Source: Balanoglossus misakiensis
Lineage: Eukaryota > Hemichordata
Reading direction: 5' to 3'
Assembly: GCA_040954595.2 (NCBI GenBank)
Contig: CM082579.2
Location: 12,028,001 to 12,092,000, forward strand
Length of the DNA: 64,000 bases
Shown here: positions 37,722 through 50,900 of the stretch, one piece after another
Numbering within the stretch: the stretch's first letter is position 1
Layout: every line of letters begins with the position of its first letter
Position numbers and translations under genes: made by a program
The notes under the pieces: model-generated
Told to the model about the DNA's origin: nothing
Seen by the model: only the letters and a program-made list of their open reading frames with translations
Database searches by the model: none

Positions 37722-38633
37722 CAACAAAACATCCAAGTAGATATACAGTCCACCAATGAAACAAGAGATCAAAACTGAACAATTTCACTTTTTACAAGGA
37801 CAGATATTCAGTATTCACTTTAAATGCTTGAAAAGCAACACCTAATTAATAAGGAATTGCTCAGTACATGTTTTAGTTTTTTTTCAACACAGCCCTTTTG
37901 CAGTAATCAGCATTGTTATTGTTGAAAATTGGATTCAAGTTCGGACGGAATCTCTGTCAGTATAGAAACACATTCTACCATGGTCCCACCACTAACAGTC
38001 ATTTGAAGTTTTCAATATAAACGTCAGGAGGCATGGTCGCTTCAAGATCCTGAAATAAGAAACGGTGATTAAAACTCTACAGCTTGTGTTTCAGATCTGA
38101 GGTGATCATTACTAACCCTATGCGTTTTAGAAATTATGTCCATTTTTGGAACTTTATTTGTGCCTAGTCAATTACACTATTGCTCATAACCTAATCTTTA
38201 CATTCTATATTTAAGAATGGTTTTATTTTTTATAAATTAAGCTTATATAATTATCCAAAATAACTTCAAAACAATACAGTAAATGTGTTTGAAGGACTGA
38301 AGAAAGTGTTTAATTTGCATGCAGAGGTGTCTGGTGTATAGACTGGAAAATGTGTTCGGTATAGATAGGTTTCCAGATTAGACAGGGTTCAGTTTAGACA
38401 GGTTTTACTGTAACTTCTTCTGCTAGTTGGCCTCATAATGGTTTGATTGCAGTGCGGGATTCTGAGCAATGACAATCTATAGCCAGTAAGCATATTTTTC
38501 AATCATTTTCAAAACGTGTGAGCATGTTTTCAGTTCATATCTGGGTACTGTACATGTAGCACCAAAAATGAATCTTTCGCCATGGTCACTTGTATTTTTG
38601 CATGATATGAACAATTCTCTGCGTGAATAGTCA

Positions 38634-39028
38634 TTAAGGATGTATGTTCAGTAAAATTGAAAATACATGTATTATCATTTCTTTTAATTGTTGATTTTTG
38701 GATTCTCCTTTGTATGTATAATGAAAATCTGTAATAAAATATAGGGGTCACCGCGCTTGTTTTTGAAATACAGAGCCATGAATTTAGTCGATAATAGAAG
38801 AAATCTGCTGACTCAGCATTTTTCACCAATGGTTTGTCTGTGGGCAAAAATTTGAACGAAATTCATCTCAAAATACAGTGCGGTGACCATACAATTTTAT
38901 TTGATATATGAATTTATATTTACTTGACTGAGCTATGTGTAAAATTTCGTAAATGTGACAATAGTAGAAGTTTGTTTTCTAGCAATTATCAATGTTTATC
39001 AGTTTATGTTCTGTGCGTACATCCTTAA
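38634..39028. mobile_element. TTAA element family D
   Basis: TTAAGGATGTATG at the left and GTACATCCTTAA at the right form short terminal inverted repeats with TTAA edges, about 395 bp apart. Internal blocks (tgctgactcagcatttttc, taaaatataggggtcac) recur inverted at about 58505-58700. Confidence 0.6.
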
Positions 39029-40543
39029 AATGTCCTTGTTGGCTGTATATATATGTATATAATTGTACTTGTTCAATTGCGAGCTGTTTATTTACCTCAT
39101 GGAATAATCAAGCTTAGCAACAAGCTCAGTGTTAGGACAAAGAAAGAAAATGACTACAGAAATCTAAATGCTTCCAAATACGCACAATAATGGACCTATT
39201 TTCATGCCTACCTCTGTTGTCAGTGACAGAGTGCATTGAGTGTCCATCATCTGTCAGTTTTAAACTTCCTCTCAGAAAGACTTGTCTGATTGCTGAGCAG
39301 TTTTGTATACAGGTCCCCCAGGGAATGGGCCTAGTGGAATTTGTTCAAACTGTGATGAAATCTGTGATTTTCAATTTAAGTGAGAACATTTCTTCGCCGA
39401 TATTGTAAAATGTCATGTACTTTTGAAATTGTGACACAGTTCCCTGGGAAGACGGAGTCAAGTTGTGAGGAAATGTTCAGTTTCACATTTTTGGAGCACT
39501 TTTGGTCAAACGGTCTTTTTTGCAATAATGTTCGCTCTAAAAAACTGTGTGTGCACTTTCAGCTGGTTTCAACGTCCCGCAAACAACGGTGTAAACAAAA
39601 AAGATGAACTCGACAAAACATCTTGCCGCAATGCTGTTTGTTTTACCCCTGATACGACCAACTTTTTATGAAGGCTCCTGCGGATGGTCAAAAAAGATGA
39701 CCTGCTACGCCATGCCTTACCATTTTCAGCTGGGACACAAAATCTCCCATGAGAGATTGTTTTCACAAGTGAGAAGTGTCTGGTTTATGATCAACTTCTG
39801 TACCTTTCAACATGGCTCCAATAGGTACAATAGACACATATACTTGTAGACATTGCTTTGTCTGAAACAATTATTTTGCGTACATCTGTGAGTACATATG
39901 TACATCCACTGAGAACCTATGATGTGTCAAACTTAGGTTGAAAATGTCAGTCATGTATTTTGCTGGCAACTTTGTTATTTTAATTTTTAAAACTCAGTTT
40001 TGTTTGCAGGATCATTAGGGTGAAACTTTCAATATTGTACAAGGGAATATTGTCATTCTTTGGCCAAAACAAGATTTTTCAGAAAGGGACTGACCGATCC
40101 AAAGAGTCTAACTATAACTGACATGTACATGTATATCCCTTTTGAATGTAACAATTCTCATCAAGTGGAAACACTGGGTGTCCTTGATGCTTGTATTTCT
40201 GATTTTAAAAAAAAAAGATATCTTCACGTAAAATCTTTTTTTTTCCAGTTCACTTTTTCTACTGGTTTGCTTGGTAATAATGCTGCAAGAATACTACTTT
40301 TACATGATTGTTTTTAAAAAAAATATTCGATTTTTTTATTAATGAATCATTTATAAAGTAAAAAGCATCTCAACAAATATTTTCATGTATTTACTGACAG
40401 TTTTACATTTGAGTACATTTTGGTCTGGAAAGTTTTTTTGGGGCAAATGCGTATTTCCATCATTGGGATTTGATTAAATAAAATAAACATAACATTTATG
40501 TTGGATCCCATTTTCTGTACATTTTATATGTTAGAGAATTAAT

Positions 40544-40544
<1 letters not shown>

Positions 40545-40592
<48 letters not shown>

Positions 40593-40710
40593 ATGTTTGT
40601 GTGTGTGTATGTATGTATGTATGTATGTATGTATGTATGTGTGTATGTATGTATGTATGTATGTATGTATGTATGTATCTATGTATCTATGTATCTATGT
40701 ATCTATGTAA
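40545..40710. repeat. Compound tetranucleotide microsatellite
   Basis: A (CTGT)n tract of about a dozen units passes into (GTAT)n and then (CTAT/GTAT)n. The reading frame through it is spurious. Confidence 0.9.
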
Positions 40711-42641
40711 TTTTGCTAGCAACATTTTACACACATAATTCCACAAAACAATTCAACTTCTCTGGAATTATTATAACCACTGTTCAATCCTGTAAGATTT
40801 CTTCACATATGGCTGAATAATGTTTGCTGTAAATTGTACAGAATTCTATTCATTTCATGGCAAGATACAAAGTCACATGATCCAGAGAATCACATGACTC
40901 CAACATTATCAATATATACAGAACCTCACATAGGTGAATAATTTGTGAAAAGGTTGGTTTCATTGTTCATATCATAACAAAAGACTCGTTTTATATTCAA
41001 CGTTTATTAAATCTGTATTCTACTGGGTATTTAATTACACATAAATATATATTAGCCACAGTTTATGCAGTACGTGAAAGCTTGCCTTTTCTTGAAGTGA
41101 TTCACCTAAACATGCAGCAATGAAACATTGTCCCTCAGAGTGTGAACAGATATACAGTGTATGCTGTATGGCTGTTATTGATTGACCAGAGATGTAGTGA
41201 ACTTTCAGAGATGGTACAGAAATCAGAATTGTTTCACAGAATTTGGGAAAACAGCTGGTAAAAGTTAGAATTTTCACTAGTGACCATTGACTGACCACGG
41301 ACTCTTATCAAAATCAACGATATCATTATGATATAAACACTGCATTTGACACGATACGATACAGACTGTAGTCACATTTTATTTTTTATACTCAAAATTA
41401 ATGACTTCCACTTATTAATGGTGATTGTGACGTCACTTAGTAAAAAGTGCTATTCTGAACGTTAATTGATTTCAACAGTAGGCATTAATTTTGTAATATA
41501 AGGTATACAGGGCAGAATAAGCGTCTTTGAATGTCCTGATGTGACCAATCAAATGTATATTATTCCCTTTCATTGAAAATTTAAATGCAGGTAAAATTTG
41601 GTTAATCCCTAGAACTCATTAATACAAATTACGGTACATAATCCCTGCTACTCATTAAAGTTGAATAAAGGCCTGCAAAGAAACGTGGCACAATTTTAAC
41701 CTTTTGACATTTACGTAAAATCACATAAATTTCACTCACAAATTTGCAGTCCGTCTTGCAGGGGAAAAGAAACTGATTTTTGACAGGATTTGTAAATAAC
41801 TGGTCAGGTGTAACTCCCGTAAACAATGACAACAAAAACGTTTGCAGCTGCTTTACTGAAAATCTTGGCTCTCTGAAAATATAGATTGTTTACTCACTCT
41901 TAAAGAGATAAATTCGTTTAAAATATGTGCACTCACTAAAACTCATTTTCACAACACAAGCAGACACACAGAACACATTTTGTAAAAATTGGCCCAGTTG
42001 TAAACAGAAAAAATGTATAAATTTAACTGATATATTTCAAAAAGGTGGCTTTTATGCCTGTACAATGAGACAAAGAAAATGTGAGTGACTCTCGCATAAC
42101 ACTTCAAATTTGGTTCAGGTAGGACCATTTATATACAGATATGTCCGCAAATGTATCTGGAAGATAACTCGGTAAATTTGCAATAGCAAAAATCAACCAA
42201 TTCTAGGCTTGGTTCATGCATTAAATGTACACAAAAATTGACCTTTTCCCACAAAAGTTTGCCAGTTAAATTTGTCACCTGTTTATATGGAATACATATC
42301 AGACTATACAAGAAAATTCTTACGATCCACTGACATAGCGAAAGATCAACATGATTGTCATTTGCTCTTTCAAATGATAAGTTTAAATGCGACCGATTTA
42401 ATTGGTATCTGGCAGTTACTTTTTTGTGGGTGACATGCTGTAAACATTGTGTCATTTTACTTCGTTTATATTTTTTTAGTTTGAAATTAGGAAGTTTCAC
42501 ATAAACCGAACATATTCAAAATATTCCCGATCAAATATTAACTGCAACAGCAAAAAAATTCAATACAGATTAACTGAAATATACTATCTTTTCAAAAGCT
42601 TCTATAAATTGAGTTCTTTTCCTCGGCTCTATATAGATGTG

Positions 42642-42848
42642 CTAGGGACTGGCCAGTTTCTTCGGCCTGGGGCGGTGGATTCTACTTTGTAGATGTCATA
42701 ATGTGAGTGACCCCTCCCCCTCACTGAAAATGGAAAGAGGGTCCATGCCACCACACCCCCGCTGGCGACCCCAATCACCCAATTCAAAAACAGGACGGAC
42801 CCCCCTCCCCATGAATCCACCCAGCCGAAGAAACTGACCAGTCCCTTA
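42642..42848. mobile_element. ~205-bp inverted-repeat element related to family O ends
   Basis: The left end AGGGACTGGCCAGTTTCTTC and the right end GAAGAAACTGACCAGTCCCT are inverted repeats. The interior has C-runs like the larger family O elements. It may be a short internally deleted relative. Confidence 0.65.
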
Positions 42849-43492
42849 GTCTTGTAGTACACTCGTGTCGGAATCAACAATACATTTATAGGTACTTAAC
42901 CCCCGATCCAATTTTCATGTATTTACCATTTCCCCAACAAAATCAACATTTTGATAACCTCTCCACTAAGTTTTGTTAAGAAACTGTGTTACAAATGAAA
43001 TAGTATCAGTATTCGGTAAAACTATGTTAATGCCCCAAAATTTACAAATAATGTTCGTTATTTTTCTCCAGAGGTATTTAGTGAATAATTGATTAATAGA
43101 ATCAATTTTAATTTCCAGTAGAACAAATATTACATGGTAATAATCTGTGCAACAATGTCCACTGAAATTCTCCCAACTTTGTTTCTCTTCTTCACCAAAA
43201 CTACACGAGTAAATCACCAGTTAAATCCAATGCTTATCATATTTTAATACGCCTGTCACTAGCAGTTACATTCTTCACTATGCTGTCGAACACTTGCTTT
43301 TCAAAACAAAAACAAAAGCGTAAATTAATTCAACACTCATATCAGTACAATAAACCTAAGTCTTGCCATCTGTTTGACATGATACCTGACAAAACATATT
43401 TTTTTAATGCGGAAGTCCCTGAAAAGAAGGAGATGTTCAAAAGCTCACAACAGAGCTGAATCCGGCCACGGGCTCTCCTGCAGAATCGATAA

Positions 43493-44806
43493 TCAAATAT
43501 GATCCATGCGGTTTGTAAGTTCAGCCTTTGATAGAGCGGGAATATCATCATCCACAAAGGAAATGCTTTTGTTCATTAAACTGTCTGGCTCCCCCAGTGT
43601 TTTGTAGCCAAACATTTCGAAAGTTTGTTGGCCGCAAAGATTTTCTATTCCCCTGATCACATTAGGTGTGAGGTGGTAGCGCCAGGCTTGCGCCGTAGCT
43701 CTCGAATTTCTCTGCGTTTCGTAAGAGTGTTTTTCGCGGTTTGTAATAATCGGGTCGCTCCTTGTGTTGCCATCCAGCCACTCGGTTATCTTAGGGTGAC
43801 CGGGAACACCAAGGAAGTCGTAGATTTCTTTGGCCATTTTGTAAGGATAGGTAGCGACGTCTTCATATCGAACTAGTTTATACTTTTTACGCAACCATTC
43901 TGGTCCATTTGCACCCTCCATTGCATTTCTCACCATCCATTTGCAAACGTCTTTGGTTTTATGTACTAGTTGAGGGTCCATCATCCCCCGACCCGCGACG
44001 TACATTCGCTGTACGTTAGTATATTTAAGTTTGATACGAGAATGTACCATCCCACGCGGATCTCTGATCAAGTGTATAATCTTGATGTTGTTGGTTTTAT
44101 TTTTCAAATACGGCCACAGATCGCGAATATTTTCAATTCTAATCGTTTTCACGGCCAAATTGCGTCGCTGTCTGCATTTCTGATTGAACTGGGTCGTGTT
44201 GAAATTCTCCGGTAAAGAATTTGACTGGACCACCCCCATCCATTTCTCATGTTTCAAGTATTGCACAAAAGACTCGGTAGTTTCGCAGTTTAATAGTTTG
44301 CCTAGCAATCTAATAACTTCCGACGCGAAATACCTTTTGGGTAAAACATTTTTCTGCACCATGTGGTTCAGTACCAGGAATGGTTCAAACAGGTAAAAGA
44401 AATCGGGATGTTGATTGAAGAGTTGACCAAGAAAGGATGACCCTGTTCTCATTCTGGCCAATATTATCACTTTGACCGTTTCGTTTTCACCCGTCGTTTC
44501 CGAATCTGTCCAGTCGATATCTTCAACATCGTCAAGTAAAACGCCCCACCCTTCACCGTCATTCTCCATCTTCGACGGTGGCACACGAATCTGTGGACCA
44601 AAGCCGTAGCGGAAGGGAAGCAGAGGCTGCGATGGGTACTTGCTGTAACGATGGCGGTATGCGTAGTGCGAATCTGCCCAGCGAAGTCGTTGCAGCATAG
44701 GAATGGCGGCGGATTTGAGTTTGGGAGTGATCAGAAGGATTAGGACGGCTACTGTCAGTGAAAGTAGGAAAAATGTAAACGGAATGGTGTTCATACGACA
44801 GGGCAT
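43493..44806 (-). CDS. Carbohydrate 6-O-sulfotransferase, CHST1/CHST3-like (Golgi)
   Basis: A single uninterrupted frame of 437 residues encodes a type II Golgi membrane enzyme that moves sulfate from PAPS to the 6-OH of Gal, GalNAc or GlcNAc in glycans. A short cytoplasmic tail precedes the membrane segment (about residues 8-26), then a stem, then the catalytic domain. The 5'-phosphosulfate-binding loop is RMRTGSSF at 118-125. The 3'-phosphate-binding motif is IHLIRDPRGMVHSR at 244-257. Several N-glycosylation sequons are present (NET ~108, NTT ~203, NKT ~236). Length and the lack of introns suit this family, which is often expanded by intronless copies in invertebrate deuterostomes. A second Met lies at residue 5; the first was kept for length. 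Acceptor specificity cannot be read from the sequence, so no symbol is given. Confidence 0.92.
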   Translation of the reverse strand: MPCRMNTIPFTFFLLSLTVAVLILLITPKLKSAAIPMLQRLRWADSHYAYRHRYSKYPSQPLLPFRYGFGPQIRVPPSKMENDGEGWGVLLDDVEDIDWTDSETTGENETVKVIILARMRTGSSFLGQLFNQHPDFFYLFEPFLVLNHMVQKNVLPKRYFASEVIRLLGKLLNCETTESFVQYLKHEKWMGVVQSNSLPENFNTTQFNQKCRQRRNLAVKTIRIENIRDLWPYLKNKTNNIKIIHLIRDPRGMVHSRIKLKYTNVQRMYVAGRGMMDPQLVHKTKDVCKWMVRNAMEGANGPEWLRKKYKLVRYEDVATYPYKMAKEIYDFLGVPGHPKITEWLDGNTRSDPIITNREKHSYETQRNSRATAQAWRYHLTPNVIRGIENLCGQQTFEMFGYKTLGEPDSLMNKSISFVDDDIPALSKAELTNRMDHI

Positions 44807-47800
44807 AGCGAATCAATCTTCACAGTGTTACATTAAAAACGTACCATTACAGGTCATTCCCTCCTTTTCTGGTGTTCGCTTGTAAATGTCACACAGCGGT
44901 ACTCGGCGTTTGCGGGGAAAAGATGAAAGACTCGTTCGATGTGTACAATTCCCATGTCAAACAGTCGTTAATTTCCATTTCCGTGTAGCCATCTCTGTGT
45001 CTTCTTGCGTTGAACGGTAGCAAACGTTATGATGGACGTTCATTGGTTCTGATTGACATTCTCAATATTTGTCATAGATGATGAAGAGTCCAAGATTAAG
45101 AGAAACTTAATCATCGCAGCTCAACACCTTGCCTCAGCTGACAAACTGCGATCTTGTGGAGAGATGAAGCCTTACAACATTCGCCATTTAAAGCCGTATT
45201 TAAATCGGCCTACCCAGCTGTGCTTCTCTATTGAGTTGACCTCATTATCATGTGGAATATATGAACGTACATTTTTAATGATGCGTCTCTGTGTTATCCC
45301 AGAGAAATCACTCACATCAAAGGATCTTGCACTTTGTCACCGTTATCGGAATTCGCGTAATTGTCCATTAGGACCTAATTACTTTCGCGGTTGATTGCTT
45401 ATATTCGAATGTACACATTGTGATTCAATTATATATGCATATACATCTGTTGTGAACTCATAAGACAATGCCTTCGTCACACAGATATGACGTACATTCA
45501 TATACTCAGGAGAACCGTTGTTACAGGATGGAATACATGTATAATACATGTTCTAGGCCTATATTGAACGAACAGTGACATCACCCATGTCACCTAGACG
45601 CGTACAGACAGGCGCTTCGAATTCTCTTCGATCTTTTCACACCTGCTTGTATATAAGCTATGCCGCTGCAATACGTGCTGTAACATATATGGAACTCGTT
45701 TTGACCACAGAGAGTAATATGTTTTGACAGCTCAGCTTGTCAACAATCGTACAGAACGAACATGTATAGGCCTACTTCAACCATATCAACTGTTCAGAAC
45801 AATTGATAACGCATGACTGCACAATGGCGACGCAATTAGGCACCAAATCGCCTAGCAACAGGATCAGCACTTCGAATGACTGAGCCACAGTGTCAGCCCT
45901 AAACAGCACCTCCATGTCGTTCTCTAAAATATCGGCCTCAATACATGAATATTAGGCCTACACATCGTTCTTTAAAAAATCGACCCAATACAGAATTCAA
46001 CTATATATGAAGTTTCGACGAATAGCGCAAAATCAGACTCAGCCCGTCTTTGGCCCAGAAGACCTTAAACGCCCAGTCACGGTGTCAATACACGTAAAAA
46101 CGTGCACTGCACATAGCATAAGGATGTATTGCACATTTTAAATAATATATAGTTGGTGCACGTGAAAAAAGATATCGCAAATGACAGTGGAACCACCCCT
46201 TCATTCTTCGCCAGATTTCATTGATTGGCTGGTTTGTCTAGTTTACCAGAGCAGAGTACTTGCCACCCCACCACCACCCATGCTAACTTTGAGTGTCCAA
46301 ATTAATAAAAGTAAAATTTGCCCTCCCCAACATTGAGTTAAATTTGCTTTTTAGTCCATTAAAATGCAACTTTGAGCTCCGTATTTTACAACATTTTCTT
46401 ATCTGGGAGGAGGACACCCCTCCCACACCCACCTCTTCACTTCTTTTGTTTTACCAATTCTACCAACTATCGTATTGACTTGTCATTTTAATTTATTCAT
46501 AGATTTCTTTATTGCAATACGATACTATTATACACCTCAATTACAAATTTCTTAAAGAAATTTGTAATTGGGGTGTGGGGAGCCTCTTTACCTTTATTGC
46601 ATACAGTGAACATAAGATCAGGACGGCGAGCAAGCTCTTGAAAACAAGCTTTTTTCCTCCACAAGTAGTTGTGGTTTTTTTTTTTTTTTTTTTTTTTTTT
46701 GGGGGGGGGGGGTCATCATATTTTTTGCCTGTCAAAGAGAGGGGGGGTCATCATTTTTTTGGTTCAGGCTGAAGGGGGTCTGCCTGTTTTTGAAAAACGA
46801 TGACACAACCACCGACCCCTCCAGCCGTAAACAACTGAAGGGTCCCCAATTAACGTACATGTACATGATATTGTAACATTTCATTACATGTACTAATGTA
46901 GCAGGTGCATGCATACAAATGTAATTTTAAATGCTGTAAGCATAGTGTGAAGAATTGCATGATTGAAGAACGGGAGCTAGCTGTTCCTCTTGTTATTCTC
47001 ACTGTTGAAGTTTGTTTATATTTATCAAAACAATTTATTGTGTGTTCATGTTCATCAACAATCAAGTGTATAATGAGTATTTTTACAAGCTTGCTTACCA
47101 GTATATATCGCTCAAAGGACGATGTTAGAATTGAACTTGCCAATACATCCATACACATTGGGTTCTGTCCGTCCATTGACATTTGTAAGAAGTGCCCGGA
47201 CCGATTTTTCTCAAACTTGGCAAAAGTATGAACCAGAATGGCATAATGAACTCAGACATGTGTAAATACTTGTTCAAAAATAGGCCCCTAGATACAAATC
47301 ACTATGTATATGTCACAGAGAAGAAATGCCTGTCTGAAAATTATAACGCACAAAAGCACAAATCTATACACTACATGCTCCGACTGATGCTTTATTTTAG
47401 CAAAAGCCAGTAAATAACACGATACCTCGTTTGTTCGGAACAATCCCACACCAGTAATTCCGGTTACCACATTCAAACAGAAACACACTATTTCGTTCAC
47501 AACAAAGAGGTGCGTGTACGTTTGAAACTTACATTTACACACAGCTAGCTTTATTGCAGTTCTCGTTGAAACAAACCCACGAAATATTTTATTCCGTGTT
47601 CGTTGAGGGCGTCGCGTTTATGCATTTATATTTCTCTTCCAAGTCAGCGGCGGGTTGTGATGTGTACGGAAATCCGAGGCCCACGATCACTTGTTTGTTT
47701 TAAGATCCTCTTCTCCAATACAAACAGTATGGGACCATTTTCCAAAGTAATAGAATTGTCAACATGTGTAGGAATTTAAAAACATCAGAAAATGTTCAAG

Positions 47801-47996
47801 TACTTCACAAAATTGTGCCTTTTTGGACGAAACGCGCACTAGAATGACTGTCAACGACCAACACGAATACGAATACGAATTCGAGGACAACGACTTCTGA
47901 GTCGAACATGACCTAGAGTAATACCCAGGCCCAAGTGATGTGAAGCATGTTGACATTTATTCATCCTTCTGGAGTTATTTTCGCATATTTACAAAA
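44807..47996. other. Divergent intergenic region between sulfotransferase and RECQL5
   Basis: The two genes are head to head about 3.2 kb apart. A frame at 45053-45394 has no recognisable domain and is not called. A family O element occupies 46190-46846. Both 5'UTRs and promoters must lie here, but no TATA box or clear first non-coding exon was placed. Confidence 0.45.
46190..46846. mobile_element. G/C-homopolymer element family O, copy 4
   Basis: It shares gctggtttgtctagtttacc, cttgccaccccacc, tgagttaaatttgctttt and aattctaccaactat blocks with the other copies. It includes a T24-G12 run (about 46675-46712) and ends ccagccgtaaacaactgaag then GGTCCCC. It has the same orientation as 14300-15409. 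Confidence 0.6.
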
Positions 47997-50900
47997 ATGC
48001 CGAAAGATAGGAAATCTGGGACCGTCAGATCAAAGAAAATTACAGAGTTTTTGTTAAAATCTGAAAGTAGCAGAGAGAAGGAAGTCGGTGGTGATGGTGA
48101 TGTTTTGCGAAGTGTGTTCGGACACGAGGGCTTTAAGTCAGAGACACAGCGGAAAGCAGTCGAAGCCGTCACATCAGGTAAATCAGCAAGTTTGTCCATA
48201 AATTACGGATCTCTTCCTTCATACCTCATTTATACCATAGGGTCTGTTGTGTCTCCGTGTAGCAACCTATGCGCAGGTTTTGCCTTGGTTTGTGTGTTAA
48301 GACCATGGACGTAAAAAGATCTTACCCGAGGGGGTGTGTCACTGTGTACGTTGACAGCGGCAACCCTCACCTGACACCAAAGGACAGTGTAGACAAAGAG
48401 AACACAATAAGTGTGAATGGGCTTAAGCAGCAGTCCTGTACTGTTACCAACGCCACATGGCCTCTGTTGACCCGTATTCAGGACTATGCCATGGTTGTGG
48501 ATTATTGAGGTGTATCAATGTCCATGGAGGAATACTAGTATGCCATATGTACTATTGCTACCACTTGCACATGTGTTTATCATATGCCGTACCTCGACAC
48601 TCTGTTTTTTTAAGGAGGTACAGCATATCTGGGGGATTTGAATTCTATCTCACTATGATATCTGTATGAATAAAACACCACAACCACAAACTCACAAAAA
48701 TATATACACTCAGTGAATTGATGTAAAATGGGCATTTCATGAAGACGTAAGGTAGGGTTATACACAAAATATAGCCCTGTAGTCTGTACATGGACTTGTG
48801 CTCAGAGTTAGTCTGGTCCCCTAGCTGTCCCATTTCCCACTGCAGACTAGCTCAGTGAATAATGTATTGGACTTGCCTACGGCTTGTCCAATAACTTTTA
48901 TGTCGCTTGCTGAGCTTTTGTCCATACAGGGCCGTACATTGTGAATAACCCTATATTATAATATAAATATAACACCGGAAAATCATCAGTTTGCAATACC
49001 CATGATATCTTTTCCCTAGACAACAATCTTTTACTAGTTTTAGAGACCTCGTGCTTGCAGAGTTGTGATTTAATATTAGAAACCAGCCAATTTGTACAAA
49101 TGGTTTTTGCATTGTACCAGCAATGTGTGCATGCAGATCATTCAGAAACAAGTGGCATTCTAACTATTACCGTTAAAGTCATTTTATAAGACGCACCTTG
49201 TTTGAGTGACAGTGTGTGCCGAAAAGGGGGTGCGACTGATAATACCAATGTTCTGTTGTATTCGTTTCCTTAAAATCTCCTCCCAAACAAGTCTTTCAAA
49301 GAAGGGGTGCGACTTATAATACCGCTGCGACTTATAAAATGACTTTAACGGTAATTGTTCAAGTGAGACTACACATTGGCTAACTTTTTGTCAAATACAT
49401 AGGAAATTCATCATAACTCTAATATTTTCAATTATTAATATGAACAAAGCTCTTCGGAAGTACGAGTTAGTTGTTTCATAGTACAACACTTTTCTTTGAT
49501 TTACAGTATAATAAAATTGTATTTATATTTTTTTTATCACCAGGAAGAAGTGATGTGTTTGTTTCCATGCCAACGGGTGCAGGGAAGTCTCTATGCTACC
49601 AACTGCCTGCAGTGCTGTCTGGAAAAGTGGCCATAGTAATATCACCACTGATTGCTCTGATACATGACCAGATAGAGTATCTACGAAAGAAACGCATTGT
49701 TGCTGAATCTCTGAATTCTCGTATTCCTGCAGCAGAGCGTCGACGTATATTGGCAGACTTGAACAGCAAACAGCCTAAAGTGAAGTTGCTGTATATTACT
49801 CCAGAGCTTGCTGCAACAAAAGGCTTTCAACCAATTCTAAGCTCTCTGAAAAACAGAAATTTATTGTCGTATCTGGTAGTTGATGAAGCTCACTGTGTAT
49901 CGCAGTGGGGGCATGATTTCCGGCCGGACTATTTGAAACTTGGCAGCCTTCGCAAAAGACTGTCAGATACACCGTGCATTGCATTGACAGCCACTGCCCC
50001 AAAACACGTGCAAGAAGATGTACTTTCGGTTTTGAAGTTGAAGAAACCTGTAGCAGTGTTTCGGACTAGCTGTTTTCGGCCCAATTTGAAGTATGATGTC
50101 AAGTTTAAAGAACTGTTGGACAATCCATACAAGGATCTACAAGAGTTTATACAAAGTGCTCTTGGTAATGAGACTGAGGAAGGGGTAAGAAATGAATTCT
50201 GATCAATTTTGGAATGTTCTATGAAATAGTCTGTGCTGTGTCTTCCTCATCTTCATTAAAGCTCCAATAGCTGCCACTTTAAGTTTTTAACCATTTTTTA
50301 ATAACTAAAATACTTCAGTCGTTTATCCATATCCTTAGTCGACAAATGACACTTTCTTTTACTTTATTGGGATGTTAATACCCATGTGGGCATACCACAA
50401 TAATTGTGCATTCCTGCAACATTGGCCAGTTGAATGAACGGGTGCAGTACCTGTTTGTTATTTCACTTGATTTTTTTTATATTCACATGCACGGTCACAA
50501 TCAGAGGTAAATGTAGAAAATATGTTTGTTTTTACCCATCAGTTAGCTGATTTAAGTGGACCAGTCTAAGTTTTTGAGTAAATTAAAAAAATCATGAAAA
50601 TAATCAAAAGGTGGCAGCTATTGGGGCTTTAAGTTCATGTACACTTACATGTATACATGTGTATTCTGTGGCCAGAGTGTTCAGATTTTGGGTTTCTCAT
50701 ATTGCAAACAGATAAAGATGATGACATTTTCAGGACCCTGAAATGGCCTTACATCCTGGTATTTCTGATGGTCTCTTCTAGTCAAAGTTCAGTGTTTTAG
50801 TTTTAACATACAATTTGTAAATGTTTGTGTGAAAATGAACTACAGTGGCAATTAAGCACGTAATTCAGTGATACAACTCAGCTACAGTTGTAGTCGTTGT

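Larger units (their letters stand above)
37722..43492. other. Intergenic region between nicotinamidase and sulfotransferase genes
   Basis: It contains a repeat scrap near 37870-37925, a TTAA element (38634-39028), a microsatellite (40545-40710) and a small inverted-repeat element (42642-42848). A frame at 39604-39849 starts like a signal peptide (MNSTKHLAAMLFVLPLIRPT) but lacks splice support and recognisable homology, so I do not call it. The 3'UTRs of the two flanking convergent genes must lie here; no clear poly(A) signals were fixed. Confidence 0.5.

Noticed and set aside
39604-39849. 81-residue frame starting like a signal peptide
   Set aside because: No homology recognised, no splice signals tied to it, and an open frame overlaps on the other strand. 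It could be revisited with RNA data.
40593-40820. Frame with repeated Met-Tyr-Val-Cys units
   Set aside because: It is a translation of the GTAT microsatellite.
45053-45394. 113-residue frame between the sulfotransferase and RECQL5
   Set aside because: No ATG at the start of the frame, no recognisable domain and no credible donor joining it to either neighbour.
46541-46772. Frames with poly-Lys or poly-Phe
   Set aside because: They are produced by the T24-G12 homopolymer in a family O element.
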